Below, piece by piece: positions 33,902 through 42,114 of a stretch of DNA of 64,000 nt. The stretch covers positions 62,001 to 126,000 of the forward strand of contig UBQX01000005.1 of assembly GCA_900467685.1 (NCBI GenBank). The letters are read 5' to 3'. The stretch is from Hyphomicrobiales bacterium (GTDB lineage: Bacteria > Pseudomonadota > Alphaproteobacteria > Rhizobiales > Rhizobiaceae). A program made the position numbers and the translations under genes. The notes under the pieces were generated by a model. That model saw nothing but the letters and a program-made list of their open reading frames with translations. It searched no databases and had not been told where the DNA came from. Every line of letters begins with the position of its first letter. The first letter of the stretch is position 1.

Positions 33902-33921
33902 CCCGGGCCAGCAGGCCCGGG
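33902..33921 (+). terminator. Perfect GC hairpin between mgsC and gmaS
   Basis: CCCGGGCC and GGCCCGGG form an 8-base stem with a 4-base loop, six bases after the mgsC stop. No T-run follows, so it may be an attenuator or processing site. It overlaps the sigma-54-like element at 33912-33928. Confidence 0.5.
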
Positions 33922-33928
33922 ACTTGCA
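33912..33928 (+). promoter_or_regulatory. Possible sigma-54 promoter of gmaS
   Basis: CAGGCCCGGGACTTGCA has the GG-N10-GC spacing of -24/-12 promoters and a full TTGCA at -12, but a weak -24 (AGGCCC instead of TGGCAC). It would start transcription about 30 bases before the gmaS ATG. Nitrogen control through NtrC would fit gmaS. The GC-rich hairpin beneath it makes chance symmetry possible. Confidence 0.35.
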
Positions 33929-33970
33929 TGCATTATCGAAGTGTCTCGAATAATCCAAAGGGGAACGAGA

Positions 33971-35278
33971 ATGACACTGGATCTTGCTGCCTTTGCACAA
34001 GACAAGGGCATCAAATATTTCATGATCAGCTACACCGATCTCTTCGGAGGCCAGCGTGCCAAGCTGGTGCCGGCGCAGGCGATCAAGGGCATGCAGGAAG
34101 ACGGCGCGGGCTTTGCGGGCTTTGCCACCTGGCTCGACATGACGCCCGCCCATCCCGACCTTTTCGCCGTACCGGACGCCAGCTCCGTCATCCAGCTCCC
34201 ATGGAAGAAGGACGTCGCCTGGGTCGCTGCCGACTGCATGATGGAAGGCGAGCTCGTCGGCCAGGCCCCGCGCAATGTGCTAAAGAAGCTCGTTGCGGAA
34301 GCTGCCGCCGAAGGCAAGCGCGTCAAGACCGGCGTCGAGGCCGAATTCTTCCTGATCACCGCCGATGGCGCGAAGATTTCCGACGAATACGACACGGCTG
34401 ACAAGCCCTGCTACGACCAGCAGGCGGTGATGCGGCGCTATGACGTCATCTCCGAGATCTGCGATTACATGCTGGAACTCGGCTGGGGCGCCTATCAGAA
34501 CGACCACGAGGACGCCAACGGCCAGTTCGAAATGAACTGGGAATTCGACGATGCCCTGAAGACCGCCGACAAGCATTCCTTCTTCAAGTTCATGGTCAAA
34601 TCCATTGCCGAGAAGCACGGGCTTCGCGCCACCTTCATGCCCAAGCCCTTCAAGGGCCTGACCGGCAATGGCTGCCATTGCCACATCTCGGTCTGGGACA
34701 ATGACGGCAAGGTCAATGTCTTTGCCGACAAGACGGCGGAATTCGGCCTCTCGGCGGAGGGCCGGCACTTCCTCGGCGGCATCATGAAGCACGCCTCGTC
34801 GCTGGCCGCGATCACCAATCCGACCGTCAATTCCTACAAGCGCATCAACGCGCCGCGCACCACATCGGGCGCGACCTGGTCTCCGAACACCGTCACCTGG
34901 ACCGGCAACAACCGTACCCACATGGTGCGCGTGCCCGGCCCCGGCCGGTTCGAGCTTCGCCTGCCCGACGGCGCCGTGAACCCCTATCTGCTGCAGGCCG
35001 TGATCATTGCGGCCGGCCTCGACGGCTTGCGCAGCAAGGCCGATCCGGGACCGCATCACGACATCGACATGTATGCGGAGGGCCATCTCGTCAAGAACGC
35101 GCCGCGCCTGCCGCTCAACCTGCTCGACGCATTGCGCGCCTATGATGAGGACGAAGGACTGAAGCAGGCGATCGGTCCGGAATTCTCCGCCGCCTATCTC
35201 AAGCTCAAGCACCAGGAATGGAACGCCTACTGCTCGCATTTCACCCAGTGGGAACGCGACAGCACGCTCGATATCTGA
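33971..35278 (+). CDS. gmaS: Gamma-glutamylmethylamide synthetase (GlnT/type III GS-like)
   Basis: This 435-residue protein of the glutamine-synthetase superfamily has the GS catalytic core, seen in GVEAEFFL, NDHEDANGQFEMNW, GNGCHCHIS, the loop NSYKRINAP and NRTHMVRVPGPGRFELRLPDG. The ATG at 33971 (after AGGGGAACGAG) gives the family length, and an in-frame upstream extension lacks support. GmaS joins methylamine to glutamate with ATP, giving gamma-glutamylmethylamide, the substrate of MgsABC. Annotation pipelines often call it glutamate-ammonia ligase type III (GlnT). The mgs and mgd neighbours argue for GmaS. Confidence 0.82.
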   Translation: MTLDLAAFAQDKGIKYFMISYTDLFGGQRAKLVPAQAIKGMQEDGAGFAGFATWLDMTPAHPDLFAVPDASSVIQLPWKKDVAWVAADCMMEGELVGQAPRNVLKKLVAEAAAEGKRVKTGVEAEFFLITADGAKISDEYDTADKPCYDQQAVMRRYDVISEICDYMLELGWGAYQNDHEDANGQFEMNWEFDDALKTADKHSFFKFMVKSIAEKHGLRATFMPKPFKGLTGNGCHCHISVWDNDGKVNVFADKTAEFGLSAEGRHFLGGIMKHASSLAAITNPTVNSYKRINAPRTTSGATWSPNTVTWTGNNRTHMVRVPGPGRFELRLPDGAVNPYLLQAVIIAAGLDGLRSKADPGPHHDIDMYAEGHLVKNAPRLPLNLLDALRAYDEDEGLKQAIGPEFSAAYLKLKHQEWNAYCSHFTQWERDSTLDI

Positions 35279-35487
35279 GCCATTCACGCCCACGCCCCGA
35301 AAAGAACATCTCCCGCGACGGGCGATTGGCGCGAAGCGTTTCGGAGTTTCGTCGCCAAGACAAAATCTCAAATCTTAAACGCGCGTGAAATCCGGGCAGT
35401 ACAGCGGTCGCCCCAGGATCGCGCGCGCCATTTCCTGTTGCAGCACGCCATGGACAAGACATCCGTCTGTGACTATGTCTGGCATTC

Positions 35488-35506
35488 AGACAGTCTTAGT
35501 CTGTCT
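35488..35506. promoter_or_regulatory. Inverted repeat AGACAG-N7-CTGTCT
   Basis: A perfect 6-base inverted repeat sits about 40 bases before the AI-2E-family gene, beside an A/T stretch (TATAAAAAATAAC) that could be a -10 region. It may be an operator. The rest of the 269-base gap from 35279 shows no gene. Confidence 0.3.
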
Positions 35507-35547
35507 CGCATATAAAAAATAACAATAGACCCTGGAAACGCTCTTCG

Positions 35548-36690
35548 ATGGAAATGGACAAGGCGACCAAGATCAAGCCGGTCGAGCCTCAGCGCTGGCT
35601 TGGCACAGCAAAGCCCTCGACTGCGGCCATCGTGGCGCCGCTGTCGATCGCGCGCTGGCTGCTGGTCCTTGTGATCGGGCTGGGGATCTATTTCTTCTAT
35701 GGTTTCATCGTGCCCATTCTCGGCGCGCTGGTCATCGGCTTTGCCAGCTGGCCGCTGTTCCAGATCCTCAAGTCCCGCCTGAACGGCAACCGCACGCTGG
35801 CGGCAAGCCTTGCAGTGCTGCTGATCGTCGTCTTCGTCATCGTCCCGGTCTTCCTGGCCTCCAGCTATACGCTGCGCGAAGTCGGCCAATGGGTGCGATG
35901 GGCAGCGGAAGCCAACAAGATGGGCGCCAAGACCCCGCTGTGGCTCGCCAATCTGCCGGTCGTCGGCGAATGGGCCGATGCGGAATGGACCCGCCTTGTT
36001 GCCCATCCCGGCGCCATCGGCGAGATCATCCAGATCGTCACGGGCAGCAATATCGGCGCGATCTATCACCTTGTCCTCATGACCGGCACCAGCATTTTCA
36101 ACTTCGTGCTGACCCTGCTCTTCATGATGATCGTTCTTTTCTGCGTCTATCGCGATGGCGCGGGCTTTGCGCTGCAGATCGACAAGCTGGGCGAGCGGGT
36201 CCTGCCAAGGCGCTGGGAGCGGTTTTCGCGGATCGTCCCGCAGACGGTGAGCGCAACCGTGACCGGCATGACGGTGATCGCCGTGGGCGAAGGCGTCGTC
36301 CTCGGCGTCGCCTACTGGCTTGCCGGCGCGCCCTCTCCCGTCACGCTCGGCGTCCTGACCGGCATCATGGCGCTCATTCCCGGCGGCGCGCCGCTGTCCT
36401 TCACCCTCGTATCGCTCTATCTGCTGGGCACGGGATCGCCTGTCGCCGCCATAGCGCTCTTCGCCTGGGGCACCACCGAACTCTTCATCGTCGACAAGAC
36501 GCTGCGCCCCAGAATTGTCGGCGGGCCGATCCAGTTGCCGTTCCTGCCGACCTTTCTCGGCCTCGTCGGCGGCGTGAAAACCATGGGGCTGCTCGGCCTG
36601 TTCATCGGCCCGGTGCTGATGGCGCTTCTGGTCGCGATCTGGCGCGAATGGCTGCGCGAACTCGACACGCCGGAACCGGACAACCGCTAG
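35548..36690 (+). CDS. AI-2E family transporter/permease (PerM-like)
   Basis: This 380-residue inner-membrane protein has about eight helices and the family regions: a two-helix N-terminus (WLLVLVIGLGIYFFYGFIVP), a central soluble part, and GGAPLSFTLVSLYLLGTGS followed by RPRIVGGPIQLPFLPTFLGLVGG near the C-terminus. Members export diverse small molecules, and autoinducer-2 transport is proven for only a few. It lies alone between gmaS and the hydrogenase block. The gene after it is convergent, with a dispersed palindromic repeat between the two. Confidence 0.87.
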   Translation: MEMDKATKIKPVEPQRWLGTAKPSTAAIVAPLSIARWLLVLVIGLGIYFFYGFIVPILGALVIGFASWPLFQILKSRLNGNRTLAASLAVLLIVVFVIVPVFLASSYTLREVGQWVRWAAEANKMGAKTPLWLANLPVVGEWADAEWTRLVAHPGAIGEIIQIVTGSNIGAIYHLVLMTGTSIFNFVLTLLFMMIVLFCVYRDGAGFALQIDKLGERVLPRRWERFSRIVPQTVSATVTGMTVIAVGEGVVLGVAYWLAGAPSPVTLGVLTGIMALIPGGAPLSFTLVSLYLLGTGSPVAAIALFAWGTTELFIVDKTLRPRIVGGPIQLPFLPTFLGLVGGVKTMGLLGLFIGPVLMALLVAIWREWLRELDTPEPDNR

Positions 36691-36693
36691 GGC

Positions 36694-36726
36694 AATTCCG
36701 AGCCGAAAGCGGAAACCGCTTTCGCA
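36694..36726. repeat. 33-base intergenic palindromic repeat, copy A
   Basis: This element matches 29 of 33 bases of the reverse complement of 56380-56412. The inner part is palindromic (GAAAGCGG / CCGCTTTC). It lies between convergent genes and could form a bidirectional terminator-like hairpin. It looks like a small dispersed intergenic repeat of the kind common in Rhizobiaceae genomes. Confidence 0.6.
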
Positions 36727-36794
36727 TTCCGATTTGCGCAATCGCTCCAGAGCAAGCCATGTCAAGCGGCTCGCCAACTGTTACCGAGCGCAAT

Positions 36795-38153
36795 CTAACC
36801 GGGAATGAAGACGCTAAACTCGGCGCCGCCTTCGGGACGGTTTGACGCCTCGATGCGGCCGCCGTGGTCCTCGACGATGGTGAAGCTGATCCAGAGGCCG
36901 AGCCCCGTCCCCTCGCCGATCACCTTCGTCGTGAAGAAGGGCTCGAAGATCTTGCCGAGATTTTCGACCGCAATGCCCGGCCCGTTGTCGCGGATGGTGA
37001 CCTGCGCACCGGACTTGTCCCTGACGAGCGTGATCTCGACCAGCGGATCGGGACGGCCGGACACTGCGTCCAGCGCATTGTCGATCAGGTTGACGAAGAC
37101 CTGATGCAACTGCCCCTCATCCGCGTTGGACAGCGTGACGGGAACAGTATCGAAGACAATCTTCGCCGAAGCATTCTTGGACTTTGCCGCAAGCTGCACC
37201 GAATTGCGCAAGAGCCGGTCCAGATCGACCGGCTGGCGCTCGCCCGCGCGGGTGAAGGAAAGGCGGCGCAGGTTCTTGACGATGTCGCTGACGCGGCTCG
37301 CGCCCTCGATCGTGCCATCGAGAAGCGGATCGATATCGGCGAGAATGGCATCGATCTTCAGCTCGCGCCGGAGCTTCTCCCCCTCGTCCTCCGCCGCGCC
37401 GCCATGCAGCGCATCGAGATAGCGCACGAGGTTTTTCCGGTAGCGATCAAGCGTGTAGATATTGGCATAGACGAAGCTGATCGGGTTGTTGAGTTCGTGG
37501 GCGACGCCCGCCACGAGACGGCCGAGGCTTGCCATCTTCTCCTGCTCGATAAGGCGGCGCTGCGCGGTCTGCAATTCGCGATGCGCCTCGTGCAGCGCTT
37601 GATAGGCGCGCCGCAACTCACTGATCGGGCGGCCCGTCAGCACCGCGCCGAATTGCCTGGAAGAACCATCGGCAAGCTTCGTGCAGCGCAGCGCCAGGCA
37701 TTCCTCGCTACCGTCGGGGCGCAGAAAACAGATATCGGCCTCGACGAGCCGCCCGCCCTGCCCTGCGCCGACGATACGCCGCGCCTCCGGCTGGTCGTCC
37801 GGCTTCACATATTCGAACACGCTCGAGCCGATGACGGCGCTTTCCGCCCTGCCGACGAGATTGAGAAAGGCGGGGTTGACCTTCTTTATGGTGCCGCTGC
37901 TGGAGCAGACGATGAGAATATCCGACACCGAGGCAAAGACGCTGGAGATGAAGGATTGCGCCTCTTCCAGATCGGCGTTCTTGCGCTCGAGATCGGCCTC
38001 GTTGCGCAGCAGTTCCGCATAAACCTCGTCCATGCGGTGGATGACATCCACCCAGAGCGATTCCCCCGCATCGTCGAGCGACGGAATGGCGGGCACGCTG
38101 ACCTTGCTGATCAGCGCCATGTCTTCGGGATGTCCTTCAATCGCTCTCGTCAT
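36795..38153 (-). CDS. hupT: HupT hydrogen-signalling histidine kinase
   Basis: This 452-residue soluble kinase has a short helical N-terminus, a PAS domain (about residues 65-180), a HisKA domain with the phospho-His H219 in AGVAHELNNPISF, and an ATPase lobe (VFVNLIDNALDAV, GTGLGLWISF). No membrane segment is present, as in HupT/HoxJ. It overlaps hupR by 17 bases. In this family the HupUV sensor controls kinase activity towards HupR. Having hupU, hupV, hupR and hupT in one cluster supports the assignment. Confidence 0.87.
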   Translation of the reverse strand: MTRAIEGHPEDMALISKVSVPAIPSLDDAGESLWVDVIHRMDEVYAELLRNEADLERKNADLEEAQSFISSVFASVSDILIVCSSSGTIKKVNPAFLNLVGRAESAVIGSSVFEYVKPDDQPEARRIVGAGQGGRLVEADICFLRPDGSEECLALRCTKLADGSSRQFGAVLTGRPISELRRAYQALHEAHRELQTAQRRLIEQEKMASLGRLVAGVAHELNNPISFVYANIYTLDRYRKNLVRYLDALHGGAAEDEGEKLRRELKIDAILADIDPLLDGTIEGASRVSDIVKNLRRLSFTRAGERQPVDLDRLLRNSVQLAAKSKNASAKIVFDTVPVTLSNADEGQLHQVFVNLIDNALDAVSGRPDPLVEITLVRDKSGAQVTIRDNGPGIAVENLGKIFEPFFTTKVIGEGTGLGLWISFTIVEDHGGRIEASNRPEGGAEFSVFIPG

Positions 38154-39594
38154 CCGTGTCGCGCCGCAGATCGTATCGATCCATCTTGGCCCTCAGCCCG
38201 ACACGAGACAAGCCCAATTCGTCCGCCGTGCGGCTGATATTGCCGGCATGGCGGGCAAGGCTCGCCTCGATGGCGGCCTTTTCGACCACCGCGACAATAT
38301 CCTTCAGCTGCTGGCCCGCCTGTGTCGGTTCGGCCCCGGAGCAGGTCGCCGCGCCGTTGCGGATCGCCGGCGACAGCAGCCTGTCGGGAAGCGGCTCATT
38401 CCCCGGCGAGAGAACGACCATGCGCTGGATCTCGTTATGCAGTTCGCGCACATTGCCCGGCCACCCATAGGCGGACATGAGTTCCAGCGTGCGTGGGTGA
38501 AAGCCCGAAATCTCGCGCCCAAAGGCCTGGTTGATCTGGGTTAGCGTGTGTCCGGCAATCGCCATGATATCGCCCGCGCGATCCTTCAGCGCCGGCATGT
38601 GGATGGGGAAGGCGGCCACGCGATAGTAGAGGTCGCGGCGGAAGCGACCGGCGGCAACCTCGGCCAGAAGATCGCGGTTTGTCGCGGCAATCACCCGGAC
38701 ATTGACCTTGCGGGTACGCTGCGCCCCAAGCGGCCGGATTTCGCCCTCCTGCAAAACGCGGAGCAGCTTCACCTGAAAGGCGGGCGAGGTCTCGCCGATC
38801 TCGTCCAGAAAGATCGTGCCGCTGTCGGCAAGCTCGAACAGCCCGATCCGGTCCTGGTAAGCGCCGGTGAAGGCACCCTTCTTGCAGCCGAACAGCTCGC
38901 TTTCCAGCAGATCGTCCGGCAGCGCGCCGCAGTTTTCGATGACGAAGGGCTTGTCGGCGCGGGCGGACTGGTGGTGGATCGCTCGCGCCAGCAATTCCTT
39001 GCCCGTTCCGGACGCGCCCGTAATCAGCACCGAGACATCGTAGTCGGCGGCGCGTTTCGCCAGCGAAATCGCTTCCGCCACCGGACTTCCGTCGACATGG
39101 ATGAGCCGGTCGAAGCCGTATTTGCTGCGCTCCACCCGCCGCTTGTCGGAGACGGCCTTCTGCAACAGGTCGCTCTGTGGCTTCGCCTCGACACTGACCT
39201 CGCCGGCCTGATGCTGGAGCCGCCAGAGGTCCGCGCATTCGCGCATGCAGGCGACCAGCTCGTCCGGGTTCCACGGCTTGGTGATGTAGCGATAGATCCC
39301 GGCCTTGTTGACGCCGTCGATAATGTCGTCGCTGTCGGTATAGCCGGAAATGATCAGGCGGATGGTTTCCGGCCAGCGCTCGCGGGCGCGCTTGAGAAAG
39401 GTCACGCCAGATTCGCCGGGCATGCGCTGGTCGCAGAGAAGGATCTGCACCAGCTCGCCCTCCAGCACGGCTTCGGCCTCGGCGGCATTCTTGGCGCAGA
39501 TCACCTCGAACTCGTCCGACAGCACGCGCCGGATCGCTTCCAGCGACCGCGGCTCGTCATCGACCACCAGAACGGTCGTGCTGGCATTGCTCAC
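38137..39594 (-). CDS. hupR: HupR NtrC-family hydrogenase regulator
   Basis: This 485-residue response regulator has a receiver domain with phospho-Asp D55 (LLCDQRMPG) and an AAA+ domain with Walker A GASGTGKE (193-200). The sigma-54 contact loop GAFTGA is intact at 240-245. A C-terminal Fis-type helix-turn-helix ends the protein ([22 protein letters not shown]). It activates hydrogenase gene transcription. The intact GAFTGA agrees with the sigma-54-like promoters seen before hupS and hupG. It is transcribed with hupT, 86 bases after hypE. Confidence 0.89.
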   Translation of the reverse strand: MSNASTTVLVVDDEPRSLEAIRRVLSDEFEVICAKNAAEAEAVLEGELVQILLCDQRMPGESGVTFLKRARERWPETIRLIISGYTDSDDIIDGVNKAGIYRYITKPWNPDELVACMRECADLWRLQHQAGEVSVEAKPQSDLLQKAVSDKRRVERSKYGFDRLIHVDGSPVAEAISLAKRAADYDVSVLITGASGTGKELLARAIHHQSARADKPFVIENCGALPDDLLESELFGCKKGAFTGAYQDRIGLFELADSGTIFLDEIGETSPAFQVKLLRVLQEGEIRPLGAQRTRKVNVRVIAATNRDLLAEVAAGRFRRDLYYRVAAFPIHMPALKDRAGDIMAIAGHTLTQINQAFGREISGFHPRTLELMSAYGWPGNVRELHNEIQRMVVLSPGNEPLPDRLLSPAIRNGAATCSGAEPTQAGQQLKDIVAVVEKAAIEASLARHAGNISRTADELGLSRVGLRAKMDRYDLRRDTDDESD

Positions 39595-39680
39595 GTCAAT
39601 CTGCTCCCCGCCGTTGCCAAAAGGCTCGGCCTTCCCCCGGTGTATAACCGTAGAAACTCTTCGTCATCCCCGCAAGCCGC

Positions 39681-40736
39681 TCAGCAAATGCGCGGCAACT
39701 GCTCGCCCGAAAGCCAGTCGACAATGCGCCCGCCGCCGAAGGAGGTCTCCATCTGTACGAAGCAATGCGGGTCCTCGACCACATGGCCGATCATCGCCGC
39801 CTCCTGTCCCAGCGGATGGGCGAGCATCGCTGCCAGCACCGCATCCGCCGCCTCCGGCGCCACGATCGCCACCAGCTTGCCCTCGTTCGCGACGTTCAGC
39901 GGATCGAGGCCCAGAAACTCGCAGGCCGCCGCTACCTCCGGCTTCAGCGGAATCTTTTCCTCATCAATCCGGAATCCCACCGAGGACTGATGCGCGATTT
40001 CATTCAGCGTCGCTGCAATGCCGCCGCGCGTCGGATCGCGCATCAGGCGGATCGATGGGCCGCCCACGGCGACCATCGCCGCCGTCAGCGTGTGGAGCGA
40101 TGCCGTGTCGGAGAGGATATCCGTATCGAATTCCAGGTTCTCGCGCTTCGACATCACGGCCACACCGTGATCGCCGATGGAGCCCGAAACGATGACGCAA
40201 TCGCCCGGCCGGGCCGCGTTCGAGCGCATGTCGATGCCTTCCGGCAGGATGCCGACACCGGCCGTCGAAATGAACACGCCATCGGCCTTGCCGCGCTCCA
40301 CCACCTTCGTGTCGCCGGTGATGATCGGCACGCCCGCCTCGCGCGAGGCCGCGCCCATCGTGTCGGCGATCTTCGCGAGATCGCCAAGCGGAAAGCCCTC
40401 CTCGATGATGAAGCTCGCCGAGAGATAAAGCGGCTTTGCGCCGGACATCGCGACATCGTTGATCGTGCCATGCACGGCGAGCGACCCGATATTACCGCCG
40501 GGGAAGAAGAGCGGCGAGACGACATAGCCGTCCGTCGTCATCACCATGCGGCCCGCCGGCACGGCAAAGGCCGACTGGTCGTTGCCGGCGCGCAGCCAGT
40601 CATTGTCGAAGGCGGTGTGGAAGATGTCCTCGATGAGTTGCCCCATGGCTCGCCCGCCCGCGCCATGCGAGAGATCGACGCGGCCATTGCGGAGATCGAG
40701 CTTGCGCCTTGTCGGCTTCACGACGGCGATGTTCAT
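39681..40736 (-). CDS. hypE: HypE hydrogenase maturation protein
   Basis: This 351-residue protein has the AIR-synthase-related fold: VDLSHGAGGRAM, then NDQSAFAVP, ITGDTKVVE, the MRDPTRGGIAATLNEIA segment and the terminal PRIC whose cysteine (C351) carries the carbamoyl group dehydrated to cyanide for the Fe(CN)2CO centre. The ATG at 40736 is chosen because it overlaps the hypD stop by four bases. An upstream open stretch lies inside hypD. The length is normal for HypE. Confidence 0.92.
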   Translation of the reverse strand: MNIAVVKPTRRKLDLRNGRVDLSHGAGGRAMGQLIEDIFHTAFDNDWLRAGNDQSAFAVPAGRMVMTTDGYVVSPLFFPGGNIGSLAVHGTINDVAMSGAKPLYLSASFIIEEGFPLGDLAKIADTMGAASREAGVPIITGDTKVVERGKADGVFISTAGVGILPEGIDMRSNAARPGDCVIVSGSIGDHGVAVMSKRENLEFDTDILSDTASLHTLTAAMVAVGGPSIRLMRDPTRGGIAATLNEIAHQSSVGFRIDEEKIPLKPEVAAACEFLGLDPLNVANEGKLVAIVAPEAADAVLAAMLAHPLGQEAAMIGHVVEDPHCFVQMETSFGGGRIVDWLSGEQLPRIC

Positions 40737-41890
40737 GCCACGCTCCTCTCGATTTCCTTTGTCTTCGCGTGCTCGCGGAAGCGGCCATAGGTCCAGTGCG
40801 CGGCGCAGGCCCCTTCGGAGGAGACCATGCAGGAGCCCATAGGCGTATCCGGCGTGCAGGCCGTGCCGAAGAGCTTGCAATCGGTCGGCCGCTTGACCCC
40901 GCGCAGGATCGCGCCGCAATCGCAGGCCGGATTGTCCTTCGACGCCGGGGTCACGAGGCCAAAGCGCTTCTCGGCGTCATAGTGGCTGTATTCCTCGCGC
41001 AGCCGCAGCGCGCCTTGCGGCACGTCGCCCAGCCCGCGCCACTCGAAACTCTCGCGTTGCTCGAAGAACTCCGCGACTTCCGCCTGCGCCTTGCGGTTCC
41101 CGCCGGGTTTGACGGCGCGGATATACTGGTTCTCGACCACATAGCGCCCCTCGTTGATCTGGCGCACCAGCATGAGGATCGCCTGGATGACATCGAGCGG
41201 CTCGAAGCCAGCCACGACGACAGGCTTGCGGAAGTTCTCGGCGAACTCGTCATAGGGTTCGGTACCGATGACGGTGGAGACATGGGCCGGGCCGATGAAG
41301 CCATCGACCTTCACCGTGCCGAGCTTCGCGACTTCCGGGCTTGCCAGAATGGTCTGGATCGCTGCCGGCGTGAGCACATGGTTGCAATAGATGGAGAAGT
41401 TTTCGAGGCCCTTGTCGATCGCGGCGCGCAGCGCAAGGGCGGTCGGCGGCGTCGTCGTCTCGAAGCCGATGGCGAAGAAGACGACCTCGCGATGCGGCTC
41501 GGCTTCGGCAATGCGCAGCGCATCGAGTGTCGAATAGACCATGCGGATATCGGCGCCCGCCGCCTTGGCCTTCAGCAGGCTCGACCCGTTGGAGCCGGGA
41601 ACCCGCATCAGGTCGCCATAGGTGCAGAGCGTGACTTCCGGGCGCTGCGCGAGCGCGATCGCCGCATCCAGCCGGCCGATAGGCAGCACGCAGACGGGAC
41701 AGCCCGGCCCGTGGATCATCCGTACATTCTCCGGCAGAAGGTCCTCCAGCCCGTAGCGGGAAATGGCATGGGTGTGGCCGCCGCAGAATTCCATGAAATG
41801 GTAATTCACATCCGGGCGGACCTCCTCCGAAATCTGCCGGGCGATGTCCTTGGCGAGCCTGCCGTCGCGATATTCGTCGATATATTTCAT
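40733..41890 (-). CDS. hypD: HypD hydrogenase maturation protein
   Basis: This 385-residue protein is HypD, the [4Fe-4S] scaffold where the Fe(CN)2CO moiety is assembled with HypC. Conserved segments are FCGGHTHAISRYGL, GPGCPVCVLP, GFETTTPPTA, the PAHVSTVIG region and the C-terminal cysteines in NPACDCGAILRG and CKLFGTACTP. It overlaps hypC by four bases and hypE by four. Length is normal. Confidence 0.93.
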   Translation of the reverse strand: MKYIDEYRDGRLAKDIARQISEEVRPDVNYHFMEFCGGHTHAISRYGLEDLLPENVRMIHGPGCPVCVLPIGRLDAAIALAQRPEVTLCTYGDLMRVPGSNGSSLLKAKAAGADIRMVYSTLDALRIAEAEPHREVVFFAIGFETTTPPTALALRAAIDKGLENFSIYCNHVLTPAAIQTILASPEVAKLGTVKVDGFIGPAHVSTVIGTEPYDEFAENFRKPVVVAGFEPLDVIQAILMLVRQINEGRYVVENQYIRAVKPGGNRKAQAEVAEFFEQRESFEWRGLGDVPQGALRLREEYSHYDAEKRFGLVTPASKDNPACDCGAILRGVKRPTDCKLFGTACTPDTPMGSCMVSSEGACAAHWTYGRFREHAKTKEIERSVA

Positions 41891-42114
41891 GCCACCTCTC
41901 CCAATGCGGCTTCACGGATCAGTTCCAGCGTGCGCTCCGCTTCCTCCGGATCGATCTTGGCCAGCGCATAGCCGACATGCAGCACCAGATAGTCGCCCAC
42001 CTGCACGTCATCGACGAGCGCGGTGGAGACGATCTTGGACACACCATCCAGCGTGACCTTGGCCATATTGTCGGGCAGCACTTCCTTCACCTGGACGGGA
42101 ATGGCTAGGCACAT
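41887..42114 (-). CDS. hypC: HypC hydrogenase maturation chaperone
   Basis: This 75-residue HypC starts MCLAIP. After Met removal, the N-terminal Cys binds the iron ligand complex and the hydrogenase large-subunit precursor. The beta-barrel segment VGDYLVLHVGYALAKID is conserved. It overlaps the hypF frame upstream by ten bases and hypD downstream by four. The related HupF is encoded separately at 49024. Confidence 0.92.
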   Translation of the reverse strand: MCLAIPVQVKEVLPDNMAKVTLDGVSKIVSTALVDDVQVGDYLVLHVGYALAKIDPEEAERTLELIREAALGEVA

